Of a stretch of 64,000 nucleotides of DNA, positions 31,501 through 43,912 are shown piece after piece (positions within the stretch are counted from its first letter, which is position 1; each line of letters begins with the position of its first letter). The stretch is taken from NCBI GenBank assembly GCA_002633025.1, contig NMRB01001414.1, positions 123,716 through 187,715 of the forward strand, read 5' to 3'. The position numbers and the translations under genes are program-made. The DNA is from Notospermus geniculatus (Eukaryota; Nemertea; Pilidiophora; Heteronemertea; Lineidae). Under the pieces are notes generated by a model that was not told where the DNA came from, ran no database searches, and saw nothing but the letters and a program-made list of their open reading frames with translations.

Positions 31501-34500
31501 AATATTTCTTCAAAATTGAGGTTGCACCAGTACTATAGGGAAAACTAAAAAGCAGAAATTAAAGTTACATGCAATATTTTCGACTCAAAAATTCGTACCA
31601 GCACTTTTTTCTAGATTGATCGGATGTAATCCAATTTTGTGTTTCCGCACTGGAAATAACACAGAAAGACCCAGAAATACAAATGTTTGTAAATAACTAT
31701 GTTTTAGAAAGTAAGGACAGCTACGAAGCAGTTTTGTACAGTTCAGGTCACTAGTAGGCCTACCGGTACCTCGATTTGGCGACTAAAATTGCTCTGAGTT
31801 CGGCAAAAAGAAATGCTCAATTTTGCCAACAAGAATTTCCCCCAATTTTCATGGCATCATGCCATCTCTTAAACATAAACGGACATGCCACCACCAATTG
31901 GTTAAAGTGGCCAATGTCATTTTCAACCCCTGCAACTCTAGCTAGGCTAGATCTAGGCGAAGGTGGTGGTGTTGTGGTGACCACGTAAGGTGAGACCGTT
32001 AGTATGTTAAAATGTGTTAGGAAACTTAACGAGGTGAAAAATTTGATATTCTGCCAAGAGTGGTCAAACACCTTCTGACGGCAGAAGTAACGATGAAAAG
32101 GAGTCTTCTACTAATCTCAACCATCAAGAATTTGTACAGGTTCAGTTGCTACCAGAAGTCTGTGGAAAGATACAAATCCATTTTACCGATAGCTGCTTGA
32201 CATCGGTGCGATTAGGATGAATTATGCCTGAAATTCAATGTAAACTTACCAGCAGTTCTGTCTGGGTTTAAATGTTCCCACTTTCGAGTCATCTCCATAA
32301 AAATGAGATCCATGTCAGCAGTACTGAAGCCAGTATTTGTGAGTTTGCACCGTCTGAAAGAAACACGTACGGTAAAAGGTTGCTCAATACATGGTTCATT
32401 AAAGTCAAGATGTGAAGATGGGTTGTCTATCAAGGTCTCAGTGAATATACGTACCTTGTGAACACCCGGAATCCAGACCCGCCCATCCTGAGTGAACCCC
32501 GCACGCCAACCGACTGAAGAAAAATATTCGCCACACGATCGTAAATTTTCATTTCCTCATACTCCGGGTATTTTTGTGGATAAATCTGCTCAAGGCACGG
32601 CGGTTCATCCTCCTCCTCCTCCTTCGGATTATTATTGTCATCAACAATAGGTGTCAGCACTTTCTCATTGTCAATTACTTCCTTATCAGCTTGTTTTTTC
32701 TTTTCGTTTTTCTTGTTATTTTTCTTATCATTTTTCTTATTTTCAGATTTTTCTTTTTTCGATTTTTCAACGTCCACGTTTGGATCCAGATTTATGATAT
32801 TGGCAGTATTATTGTCTTTTTTTACATTTTCCTTCCCAGCGTCCTCCAACTCATCATGGCTGACCTCAATCATCGTCGCCTCCCGTGAACCAAGCTGTGG
32901 TGGTACGGATGAGAATCGCCGATTCTGGCGAATTTTGCTCCTACAAAAAGAATATGGAGTTTATAAAAGGGGAAGATCAGAGTGCCCCTTTGAAAATACG
33001 TATAAACTACCTTAGTTGTGATCCTTGGGAAAATGGAAAAAGCTATGCACTTGCAAATTGCAGGGATTATTTGTTGTACTGTACAGAATAATCGCTGCAA
33101 TTTCCAGCTTTATAGCTTTCTCCATTTTCTCAAGGATCACACCTCAGATTCCTCAATTGACAAAAACGAACAGCTCTTTAGACAGAATGTAACTCAGCCC
33201 AGAAGGGGTGAATTAGCAGCCTTCCTATCATAATATTCAATGGTAAAATGTCCTACCATCTTTTGATTTTCTTGAACCGTCGTTGCGTATTTTTCGGGAC
33301 GACATACAGCAGTGTATCACGTATGAGCGGTTGTTTAATCTCCTCATCGACGGCGCTATTGTAGTATTCCGTCACACCGGGCGCCACCTCGTGTTCGTAG
33401 TCTATCCGTAGACTCGGGTTGGCATTGACTTCGAGAAGAATCGGCTTGAGATCATCGAGTAGAAGTATATCAAAACCAAGGACCTGTAGAGACAAGAGCA
33501 TAGCAGTATTTCTACAAGCAGTGATTATTTGGAAGACATGCATCTACAGAGGATGAACCTCCCTTGACCGAAACCTCTCTATTAAGGACACCAAATTGTA
33601 GCCCCGTATATCGTTTCCATTCATTTTTAAGTGATTTTAACAGTCTCATCGACTTGACATACATGTATTTGTACATGTACCGTACATTGAAAAAGCATCA
33701 AACATTCCAGCATAAAGCTTAGCAACCAGCAAAACAAAGGCAACTTTCAACGCTTAACATGCATCGGTTGCTTGTCCGATGTGATTCAGGCATGTCAAAC
33801 AATCATTATCTCCAGCCATAATTGCGTGTCGCGTCACATTTCAGATTCTCATCAACAGCCGGAAATAGCGAAAACGAATGCTGTGTTCCTTGGCAACCGG
33901 GATGTAAACATGGCCTTGTGGTATGAAGGAATCCAATGGTAGCTTTTCGAATCACTGATTGTGGGAGGACTTCTAAAGTAGCCTTCTTGCGGACACTGAG
34001 CACTGCAGATATGGCACCTCTCTATCAAGGCCACCCAAGTTCAGAGGGACTCTCTCTAATAAGGACACCAAAGTTCAGTCCCTAATAGAGAGGTTCCACT
34101 GTAATTTCTATTACTTATGATCTCTGGAATCAGGCCACCTCTTAATATAAAGGACAGCATTTTTCAGTTCAACCAGCGTCCTTCCAAAACTTGTTTCTCA
34201 GGGGCCTGTTAGTGACTTTAAGCTAATGGTAACATTAACTTCAATGCATTTACCATTAGGTAAAAAGGTACCATTAGCTTAAAATCACTTTTTGAAACAG
34301 GCCAGGCCCCAGTAATTTTGAGAAGCCACTGCCCCAAAATGCTGTAGAGCTCTCACAGATCGAGATGAAAACATGCCTTGAACTTGGCAACTATTATACT
34401 AAAGATCTGTAATATGATTAGATATAGGCCTATGATTCCTTTTTCCAGCCATGGGGCAAAAGAATTTACCAATAATTTTTAATATGTCCACTGACACCAA

Positions 34501-37500
34501 TATCAAAATGACATTTTCTAATACGGCTGCCCATTAGAATCCAACTGATCCGACAAGTAATTCCTTGCAAAGTGACTGAATTCATCGCTGATCACATCAA
34601 ATAGAGATTTATTTTAAAAAAGACACAAAGGAACATTCCCATTGCTAGTTTACAAAGTGAATGATATGCTCCATGAACCTAAGCACGAAAATCAGTCAAG
34701 CGTGTTTGGGATCAGGTCAGAATGTTCCACTTCATGAACAGATCAAAAAGGCTAGGGTAGGCCTACCTGGGTTTCGAAATTTCTTTCAAAACTTTCATAA
34801 GAATGTCATAACTGCGGAGCATTGTCAAGAGCTCATGCAAAGTTCAATGAGGGAAGCCAGGTATGATCAAGAGATGGTCTAGACCAATTTTTGCGCAAAG
34901 ATCGACTTTCCAAGACTCGTTTGACATGTCACCAGTCCAATGAAGGATTGCAAGGTGGTACAGGCCAAGTTCAGCAGGCCTTCGAAGGAGCTTCCTCAGC
35001 TAAGTACAATGACATTGTGTTTATGTTCAAACATCTCCTCTCTGTCACCTACAGACGTCAACCACAAAATTCCAAATATATCAAATAAAATGAGAAACGG
35101 CTTGTTCACACTTGAAGAGAGACCATCCTTGCATGTCCAATTAAGACTTCAATGTTGAACCAACAAAACCAATCATATCGAATTGAAAGTATTATAAAAG
35201 ATCGACATACGTATAGGCCTATTTGTGATCTCCTAAGGCTAGGCTTAGAGAGATTTGTAATGTCTTATTATTATGACATGTCTACCGTGTTGTTGGTATA
35301 GTATGATCAGGAAATATTTAAAAGTACAGAAGAGTGTGTATCATGCAATCAAGCTGTGACTAATGGAAGAGCTTTCTCGGCCAATTATAAAGTGCCAAAT
35401 TTGGCCTCAAAAGAGAGGTAATCAAACAATTATCAGTCTTTTCCAGTCAATAATTCAGCTAGTCAATAATTCCGCTATCTTAAGAGGACTTCATAAAAAT
35501 TTCATAACAAAGAAGCCTGCCTTACATTTAATCCTGGCAAGGGTGCCATGTGGAAGAGGTCACGGGTTCGAATCCCACAAAGTACTGTCAGACACATGTT
35601 CACTCTTAAAGAGCTTTCCAATTTGTAAAACTGCCATTTCTAAACTCTGACAATTTTGGCTCAAAGATGGGGGCCACTTGCCACAAAGCTCAGGCCACAT
35701 ACTCACCTGAAAACATTTCAGATCCACTGCCTTCCGTCGTTGCATTTCCGCATTCATTTCCACCCGTAATGCCGGTAAAACTGCAATGAGCGTCTTTACA
35801 ATAACCCGTTCAATGTCTGCAAACACCAGGTCCACATTATGCCCCAACCGTCCAAGTTCCGTGAAAAGACTTGTAAGAGTTCTTTTACTTCCATCGCTGC
35901 TGTTGTCCGTGTGGACGTACGTACTGCTGTGCTTATTTAACGAGTAGTTTGTAAGATGCATGTATGACTCATGCATGTTTTTATAAGTTGGTTCTTGGTA
36001 CGGTATGGTACAAAATCGCACGAGCCCTTCCTTACAAATGGATATCTCGAGCGGTTCAATATTGGTCAAAACCGCGTAAACTCGCAGGTCAAACTTGAGT
36101 TTGTCTAATAGGAATGGCCGACACAGGTATTCCTGGACGACCATGCTCCGTTGAGACAACATATACTCGTCTGGATCCCGGAATAAGTAGATTCCCTCTC
36201 CTTGTGACCCATCATCTGGTTTTGCAATAAACGTCATCTTCGCTTTGGGGTTCTTGCTCTGAAAGGCACGAACATCAGCAGCGAATTCCGAGAGTTGTTG
36301 AGGCATGTACCACGTTTGAGGATAGAAGTCATATTCCTCAGGATATAACATTTTCATCATTTCGAGAGCACGTGTCAAATTGGCTTTCTTCAGAACATCA
36401 ATCATACCTACACAGTGAAAAGAAATAGATTTTAGTTGCCTCAAGAACATGGAAGTAAAGGATCTGCAGCGTTAGAACGAGGAACTGCAAAAGGCCATCA
36501 TACGGAAGTCAGCACAAACATGGGACAACCAAAAGCTGCTGTTGTCCCCCCTCCCCAACTTGCTGGAGTCAAACAGGATGAACGTTCTTGGTGAAATTTT
36601 CAAATTATCACGCTCTACAATCACACTCATCCTGAGATCATCAGGGGTTCTTAGTGCTCGCTCCCTTCGTCTGTTGCGTGCGATGACGAAGGGAGCAAGC
36701 GCTAAGAACCCCCGATGTTCTCAGGATGACGAAGGGAGCGAGCGCTTAGAACCCCTGATGTTCTGAGGATGACGAAGGGAGCAAGCGCTAAGAACCCCCG
36801 ATGTTCTCAGGATGACGAAGGGAGCGAGCGCTTAGAACCCCTGATGTTCTGAGGATGACGAAGGGAGCAAGCGCTAAGAACCCCCGATGTTCTCAGGATG
36901 ATCACTCTCCTCACCTGGGAACTTGTTCACCCTGCCACTGGTAATATCTGGATGAAGTTCAGTGAAGCTGACACCAAGCCAATAGACATCACAGAATGAA
37001 TCTTTGCGACCGAAAGGGTACTGAAAGTAGAACCACAAGGATAGGAAATGTCCCAAAGGTCTCACAGTCAAAAGACAACAGAGATGACAACGTTTTACAT
37101 CTGTTCTTCCTTTTGAAATGAAGACTTGAGTCAGCTATCTGCATTGATATCCTTCCACTATAAACTCTGGTTCCCTCCATCATAATCCACCTGCAAAATC
37201 CAATAGGCTACTGGCCACAAGGCAAGTAATCCTATTTGACAATCAACTTTTGATATCCAGATACGAATTTCATAGCTGTCCGATTCAGCAACTGAACTCT
37301 TATGCAACATACATCAGGTTCACAATAAGTTACTTAAGCCCCCAAATCAGAAATCCCTGACAAGGAAGTGGCAAGCACAAGGCAAAAGTTGGCCCTACAT
37401 TCGCAAAAGAACTTCAGTCTGAAAGGGGTAATTATCATTTACTTGTTACAAAAGACACGCTCACAGAAGAACTTGACATGCTTGAGCCTGACTAAGTGAG

Positions 37501-40392
37501 GTAATTCCTTGTATTTGTTACAAAAGACCCATTCATAAAAAACTTGAGTCTGGCTGAGTGGGGTAATTCCTTGTATTTGTTACAAAAGACCCATTCATAA
37601 AAGAACTTGAGTCTGGCTGAGTGGGGTAATTCCTTTTGTTTGTTACAATAGACAGACATGTGGTGTACTTAGACTTTTAAGTTCTAAAACTTCTTTTATG
37701 AATGGCTTGCAACAAGACCACACTTTATGTTGTATAGTCCTCTGAATTCAGTCAAGGCATCTGTCAGTGAGAAGGGTCCCAGATTGGTATTAAAATGAAA
37801 GTGACTGAAATGGTTCTACAAGTACAATGAATTCATAAAACAATATTTAAAGATAGCTGAACTAACATAAAGCCTTTTAAAGGTGCAGTGAAACATTTTT
37901 GGTAAACAAACCTAAGGAGAAGGATGTATAAAACACACAGCTTGAAGGAAAGTTCATGCTATGAATTAGTTACATCCTTCTTTAGGCCTAGAGAATGTTC
38001 ATTAGTGGAAATCTGTCTGCAAATCACTTGGCTAAAGCCTCTACCAAGAAGCTTTCAGCAGGTAGGCCATGATTACAAGTCCTTCACATGGTTTATGGAG
38101 GACCAACACTCTTAGCCGAAAAGGTTCTTTGCTGCCACACCAGGAGAACCCTCTGATTTAAGAACCCTCGGGTTGTTTAAGAACCCCTAGAGGTTCCAGA
38201 TAGAACCTTTTCCTCAGAAAAGGGTTCTAACTGGAACCTTTATGGGTTCTTTAGCGACCGAAAGGTTCTATATGGAACCCTTTCGGGTTCTTTACAGAAG
38301 GTTCTATATAGAACCCTGGGGTTCCCCTGGTGAGGCACAAAGAACCCCTAAAGAACCTTTTTGGCTAAGAGTGAACTAGCTATTGATTGTAGACTAATGA
38401 GGATAAATGACTACCAAAAGAAATCCAAAATCATTAGTCTCAGACCCAGTTGGGTTTTCAACTAATTGCGATATTTCAGATTTCATGGCACCAACTGTTG
38501 GAAACATGGAATTTCTCATAGCGTAGATGGAGGGCGGAGCGATGTCACAACCCTTAGTGGTAGTCAAGATGATAGTAGCAGTGTTTCCGCCAGAGGGGGG
38601 GGGGGTACAGGGGGTATGCCCCCTCCTTAAAAAGTCAAAGTAATCCAAATTTGTATTTTTGACAAATTTTCTCTTTGTTCCCGCCTTAAAAAAATTCCTG
38701 GCAGAAACACTGAAAGGCATGGCTCATTGGCTGGCACTTTGAACAGGATGACATTCTGCATAGGCACCGTGGAGAATCGCCAACGCAGTAGCCGAGTTTC
38801 TCAGGTGGCAGTGCTGTGATCCGAGTGAAACATGGCGGCTCTGTCACATATCGATGTGTGTGTTGCCGACTAAAACACGAAAAATAGAGAGTTTCGGTCG
38901 AGGTGAGCGAGTTTATGTAAATTCGAGGATGATCTAGTGATAATTTGCAACTGAACAAGCCGAAATATAGGTGCTGAAGGAGTGTTGTTTCTTTGTTTGA
39001 AGTGGAAATGTTCGTTGTGTTAGGCCGGTTGTTTGATTGACGGCAGTTCCACGTAGTGACACTTGAACTTTTCCACTTCAAATGTAAAATCGACCACGTA
39101 ATTCCAATAAAGGAAGCTTTAGATTAATAGACGATAAACTGGAGGTCATCCTCGGCATAGTCTAAGTGTGTGTATCTTTCATCTTCGGTACTTTGCTCCC
39201 CACTTTGGAGTTGACATCCTCAACATTCGTGATACAGCCGCCATGTTTTTGACTCGGATCACAGCGCTACCACCTGAGAAACTCGGCTACTGCGTTGGCG
39301 ATTCTCCACGGTGATAGGAAACTTTCAGTCCCAAATTGGCCATTTCTATTCATTTTGACCTCTGTCCTCCTGGTGTCCTTCATAGAGAGGTTTCATGCAT
39401 GATAAATCACCTAGGCCAAACTTAATTGATTTTCTGCTTCAAGTCCTTTGGAAGTGTTATGGATCATGCATACCATGAATATGAACACAGAATTCGATTT
39501 CAAATTATTGTAGAGTTGTGTGGAACATGTTTTTGGTGAGAATTTTCAAAAGGTTGAAAAATTGATTAGCTCTACACTTGCTCCTCATCATGGGTGAGTT
39601 TGACAGCCAAAAACTAGTGGGAGGGCTATATACTTGTATTGCATTAGGTCATGAGGTGATTGAGTCATGAGAGTGAGCATTAGGGGCCTAGCATGATTAG
39701 ATAGACTCTCAAACTGGCTTCTCCATTTGGTGGTTATCCAAAAGAGGAACTTTCCACAGTAGAGTCAGACAGCTCTGCCAGGACATGAGGAGGACACACC
39801 CCAATGAAATGAGGACACTAGCTACAGTAGTTAAGTCTCAAATGAACATGATGAATGGGCATATCTCAAAATTCCATCACAAATATTTTCTGTCCCCCAC
39901 CTTTTGCTTACTTTTGCTGTAGCCCAAGACCTATCTTCAAAAAAGCCATCTTAAGTCAACAAAGAATGATACAAAGTAGACCCTTATGGATACCTTTTCT
40001 GACGTCATAAAGCTGAAAACACAAGACGCTCTAGATTAGACCAGGCCTACCTCTCTCCATCCCAGTTCCTTCAAGCTCAGCCTCACCACATCCAAATTAG
40101 ATTTCGCCTTGGACGAATCCACAGTAACAATATTCCTGGACTGGCACCGTGGTGGGCAGTATTTCACTTTCACTAAGGCCTTCCTTGCTCTTACATCCTT
40201 CGCATATTGCCGCCTTTCCATCGTGTGTAAAGTATACGGACGTAAATAGTCATTCGTTCTGGCGGTTCTCGGCGTCTGGTTCTCTTTCCCGTCCGATTTT
40301 ATCTTCGGCACAGACGCAACAGGCGGATTTTGTCCTGTGATAGTTGTCCCGACAACCTGCGGAGGTGGGTTCCCAGCCTGAACCGTTGTCAT
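28574..40392 (-). CDS. TTLL11: Tubulin polyglutamylase TTLL11 (complete)
   Basis: Seven exons: 40392-40051, 37020-36915, 36407-35707, 33483-33257, 32940-32455, 32353-32250 and 28884-28574, giving 758 residues with consistent phases (0,1,0,2,2,1). An in-frame TAA precedes the ATG. The TTL/ATP-grasp fold spans residues about 95-460. DVYWLGVSF and GRVNKFPG belong to the N-lobe. IAKPDDGSQGEGIYLF is the nucleotide loop. VVQEYLCRPFLLDKLKFDLR and HLTNYSLNKHS follow, and LLEVNANPSL carries the metal-binding residues. Exon 3 holds most of the catalytic core. The C-terminal region (RVANIFLQSVGVRGSL, CKLTNTGFSTADMD, GFIEAFLHIGRRKFYS) matches TTLL11 rather than TTLL6 or TTLL13. The family adds glutamate chains to tubulin tails in cilia and spindle microtubules. 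Exon 5 encodes an unusual Lys/Asn-rich linker. Confidence 0.92.
29636..29893. mobile_element. MITE with ends AGGCCTGTCTACACC
   Basis: 258 bp with inverted ends aaggcctgtctacacc and ggtgtagacaggccttt and an interior made largely of repeats of caaaacatt. It lies in TTLL11 intron 6. It could be Harbinger-related; the target site is not decisive. Confidence 0.65.
30383..30446 (+). mobile_element. tRNA-like SINE head, weak
   Basis: Gtggtccaaatggttagaac resembles an A-box region and ggttttgacttccggtc-like sequence follows, but the B box is degenerate. Confidence 0.3.
30531..31328 (+). mobile_element. PIF/Harbinger-like element with transposase N-terminal remnant
   Basis: 798 bp flanked by the 3-bp repeat aaa (30528-30530, 31329-31331). 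The arms, about 265-280 bp each, begin agcctggcgcacactag and are inverted. The interior encodes 96 residues (30791-31081, plus strand) with SSSSSSEDEEEMLLLLLLN followed by an arginine run, a sequence style typical of the N-terminus of HARBI1/ALP1-type proteins. The DDE catalytic domain is absent, so the element is non-autonomous. It lies in TTLL11 intron 6. Confidence 0.7.
33553..34105. mobile_element. pogo/Tigger-like MITE fragments split by other sequence
   Basis: Gaacctcccttgaccgaaac and ctctattaaggacacc occur at 33553-33605, and ctctctaataaggacacc with agagaggttccactgta at about 34050-34101. They may be the two ends of one element with about 400 bp inserted between. It lies in TTLL11 intron 3. 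Confidence 0.5.
34199..34314. mobile_element. Small foldback MITE
   Basis: Ggcctgttagtgactttaag and cttaaaatcactttttgaaa-caggcc are inverted, with gctaatggta/taccattagc inside. About 110 bp in TTLL11 intron 3. Confidence 0.6.
35707..36407 (-). CDS. TTLL11: TTLL11 exon 3: catalytic core
   Basis: This 701-nt exon (tag|gtatga acceptor, cag|gtgagt donor, phase 1 to 0) encodes residues about 150-383. It includes the ATP-grasp nucleotide loop (KPDDGSQGEG), the conserved VQEYLCRP and FDLRVYAVLTNIEPLEI strands, the CTIPYQEPT motif and HLTNYSLNKHS. No catalytic residue appears to be lost, so an active enzyme is expected. Confidence 0.9.
36615..36900. repeat. Alternating 43-bp tandem repeat
   Basis: Five or so 43-bp units (atgacgaagggagcragcgc and so on) alternate between two variants: agcaagcgctaagaaccccc and agcgagcgcttagaacccct. 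The repeat period is therefore 86 bp. The left end (36636-36690) is an inverted copy. It lies in TTLL11 intron 2, ending next to the donor of exon 2 (36915). Confidence 0.85.
37430..37655 (+). repeat. Tandem repeat of about 66 bp, three copies
   Basis: The unit contains ggggtaattccttgtatttg, ttacaaaagacccattcata and acttgagtctggctgag. The last two copies are nearly identical and the first is diverged. TTLL11 intron 1. Confidence 0.8.
38107..38373. mobile_element. Foldback MITE with ggttctatatagaacc words
   Basis: The ends cactcttagccgaaaaggtt and aacctttttggctaagagtg are inverted. The interior is a dense series of ggttct/agaacc palindromes such as ggttctatatagaaccc. TTLL11 intron 1. Similar short elements with CACTCTTA ends are common in fish and invertebrates. 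Confidence 0.7.
38579..38712. mobile_element. hAT-like MITE, family GTTTCC
   Basis: 134 bp with ends cagtgtttccgccag and ctggcagaaacactg. The interior is a poly-G run, gccccctccttaaaaagtca and tttgacaaattttctc, shared with 58942-59079 and 61397-61524. TTLL11 intron 1. Confidence 0.75.
38765..39313. mobile_element. 549-bp foldback element with ATGGCGGCT in both arms
   Basis: The ends caccgtggagaatcgccaac and gttggcgattctccacggtg continue as near-identical inverted arms of about 85-90 bp. The 5-bp direct repeat atagg flanks them (38760-38764, 39314-39318). Just inside the arms both sides read aaacatggcggct in the outward-to-inward direction. The interior of about 370 bp has no long reading frame. 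TTLL11 intron 1. Confidence 0.75.
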
Positions 40393-40640
40393 TACGTTGA
40401 GTTATATCACCGAATCGATGAAATTGAAGCCATTTCACCTGCGTCTTGTTACCACAACAACTCATCCGCCATGTTTGCCAATCAAAGTCAGGCGGTGGTG
40501 TCGATCTCGTCTGCTATTTCAGGCGGGCCAACCTCGTGTCCAGATCACTCCTGCTCCAAATACAATACTCCAGATATCGACGTGAAAATGAAAGTGACGT
40601 GCGGACGAGGTAGCAGGTGCGCGTTAAATTGGGCGTGCTT
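40393..40640 (-). promoter_or_regulatory. Probable TTLL11 5' UTR and promoter region
   Basis: The stretch immediately upstream of the TTLL11 ATG is CpG-richer than its surroundings (for example cgtgcggacgaggtagcagg near 40599-40618) and has no other gene close to it on the right. This fits a TATA-less CpG-type promoter. No core element decides the start site; the call rests on position and composition only. Confidence 0.3.
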
Positions 40641-43600
40641 TGTAAGCGTTTTTAATGCGATTATTCATGATATATCAGTTGATCCAATTCAATGTGTCCT
40701 GATTGAATAAAAGATAAGGTTCATGTCAATGTGTATCAAATCTTATTTATTTATTGTCCAGTCATGTCACATGGATTGGGGGAAGACATAAAGAAGACAA
40801 TTTTCTTAAAGTTCTTTTCAACCCATGACGTGATGTGTGGGAATTTCCTTATTTGAAAAGTGGCAAATTTATTGATTTAGATTTTATATTATATATCAGG
40901 GGTTAGGGTGGGGCAAAGGGGGTATAAGGGTTTGGTAAGAAGAAGGAAGGTGCAGCTTGGGGATTTTGGGAAATGGGGGTGAATCCACTTATCAACATGA
41001 TAATTACAGTTCCATGTCAATTTCTTACTCTTCGTCTGCTATGCTAGAGCAGTGCTGCCACCTATTGACGATAACGTTACTCATGGTGTTGGCAATATTC
41101 TGAGCACAAGACAGCAGTGTTGCCATCTTTTGAAAGCATTCTAATGATGGCAAAATACTGGAGTTTCACAGGTAGGGGGAGCATTATGCTAAGTTGACCA
41201 ATAACCATCCTCTCAAAAAAGGGTCTTAAAGATATATCCTCTGTTGGTGTTGCATCTTCAAAGGGGGCAATCTGTGAACTAAATAAAGGGTTAGGGCCAA
41301 ATTTCAAGCAAAATCTATTTCCCAACTGAACCATAATTCTACTAAAAGTAAATAAACAAGATTTGTTTATTTTTTACAAACTTACTAAATTTACTCCTCT
41401 CAGTAGTTCATAGCATTCGATACATTACGTATGTACAAGGTCAACCAAAGGTCGCCATAAAATTCATCAGAACAATAAAGTAGTACAAAACAACTGACCA
41501 CTGCTCCACCCTAAATAGAACAAAGAACCAGTAGTACAGCATAGTAGATATGTACACCAAACCAAGTTCTAGTTAGGGTAAATCTTTCAATGTTTTTTCT
41601 AGCATGAAATGATATTTGATGAAACTAATTGGACTGTTTTGACCTTGAAGAAATTGAGACTGACTTGAGCACAAACAGATGAAAGATTTTAAGTTTTACC
41701 TAAATCTGACACACCACATTAACTGGAATAGATATTTGATGGATAAACATTGAATAGGGAATTTGGACCAGGTCTGTCATCAAATGGCAGCTACATGTAA
41801 CTAATTTAAGCAACTTTCTAACATTTTCTCCAAATTCTGCCAAATTCTGAGGTACACATAGCCCAATCTGGATGACAGTTACAAAATGCCAGAATCTCAC
41901 TGCAGTTAACTGGATGGACAAAGAATGCAGCAGATTATGAGATACTTGCATCAGTTGAAAACATTAGGGAGATGGGATCATACAGGGTGTCACAGAAGAA
42001 GTGCACTTCTAATATTCTTGTATCATATGGACTTAACAATGATTCTATGAAATATCAGTATATTTTGGACATCGTTTTTCAGTGACGTGGTTAAATGAGT
42101 GAGTCATGAACATTTTCTACAAGGCATTTTAATGACATTCGCGGCAGACACCCAGTGCAGTAAATTTCATACCTGAAGCAAAATTTCTCACAAACACTCA
42201 TAACTATGGCAAAAACCTGAGGAGAAATATTTAAAAAAATTCCCGCCCAACCCAATAATGAAAGAGGGGCACTTGAAATTTGAGGTTATTCCACTCCACC
42301 AGAACCAAGCAGCATGAAGAGAATGAAATACCTTAGAAGTTACAAATGGAATGAAATTTGGTAGAATTCAAGGAAAATTGCCCTTCACCCAAAAAAATTA
42401 TACCCGACAGTCGAATGATGATGATACTTCTGATATGTCTTCGGTGAAATGTCAAGCAAGGCAGATTGCCATTTTTTCGCCATAGTTTGTCCCTCGTCCC
42501 CAACAAGGGCTAGTTTAGTGGCCTAACTTCAGATAATTTCAACAAAATATCAAAGAATCACACCCACCTTCAAATACATGGAAATTTAAAATCACACCAA
42601 TGAGAACATGCTTATCCTAACTAATTTCATATTCATGCAGGACTAGCGCTATTCCGCTGTAAAGTCTACAAGAATGTAGTCAAATCTACTGGCCGTACCA
42701 GCTGAAACATCCCCAAGTCTCTAAATGCGTCTACGAATATCTTAACATAACATTAGCATATTTTAGAATTAAATTAGAAAGCCAAGCACACACACAGTCA
42801 CAACCTACATAAATTAATCTGCTATGGTTAGGAAATCTATGAACTAAATTCTGAACAATTCATACTAAAAGGCAAGGGACAGTCTGGCTTTCATATATGA
42901 GCGCCGCGTGAAACTTGGCATTGTACATTTAATGCACGGCAGACTGTTTGTGTGTATGAAGGTCATGATAGTCATTGACATTGAAATTAACTAGCATCAT
43001 GAGTACAGTAGCAGTTCACATGGTTCACAGCCAGAGGCTGGCTCTAGATGAAGCAGTTTTACAGAACATGATTTAAGCAGAAGGGCTATTTACGATTGAA
43101 AAATCGCAACTAAAATTTGAAAAAATTTCTGAACTTGATGAAAATGAAAACTGACATAGGTAGACTTTTAACCACCAAGCTGCCACATGGACAGTATTAA
43201 TAACGAAATGATAGAATTTTCCATAAAAACAAGATATTTTGGTTTTATTAAGTACAATGCCATTGAGAACAAGCTGTTTTCCTTTCAAAACAGGAAGGAA
43301 ACTGTATGGTGTCCCAAGCATGATTTGAGTCACAGCCAGTGAGGGTACATGAAGTATGGACTTGATCAATGCATGTTTCACAAAAGAGGACTGACTTAAT
43401 GTTTCAACCTGGTTTGAGACCCAATTTTCCAACTCAACAGGTCAACAGAAAGAAGACCCTTCGTTCCCTATAAACTTTAGAAAAACCAAAACAGGTAACC
43501 TGGAAAATACCGTAACCACATGCACTCGTTATGAAGAGTGCAAATAAAACCTAAGCCATGCAATTAACAGAGAAAACTCAACAAAATGAACAGATTCGGC

Positions 43601-43700
43601 AGCCAAATGATTTTTACTCTTTCTAAACTTCACTGGACACTCCCCTCCCAAAATTTTACTACGGGTGTGTAATGAGAATGAAACACTTCGCGTGCAAGCA
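40640..43700. other. Intergenic DNA between CEP350 and TTLL11
   Basis: AT-rich, no reading frame resembling a protein family, no clear element. Confidence 0.6.
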
Positions 43701-43704
43701 AAAT

Positions 43705-43912
43705 GTGACCATCTCGGAGAAAACCCGGTCAAAGTCGTTGGGGAATGACATAGGCCTTGATCATACCTGATCTTTGTTGCACAATCGATAAGGCTTTATT
43801 TGCCACCAACATACCAGTATATTTTCATTGTGATGATACTCTCAACGAAACCTATTACCGGTAACCTTGTGGTATTCAGCGACTTTGACCGGGTTTTCTC
43901 AGAGACGGTCAC
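43705..43912. mobile_element. MITE with inverted ends
   Basis: Gtgaccatctcggagaaaac-ccggtcaaagtcg on the left and cgactttgaccgggttttct-cagagacggtcac on the right form inverted arms of about 33 bp around a 140-bp interior. Confidence 0.65.

Noticed and set aside
32574-32888. Hydrophobic plus-strand frame that looks like a membrane protein
   Set aside because: It is the antisense of the Lys/Asn-rich exon 5 of TTLL11; lysine codons read backwards give Phe and Leu.
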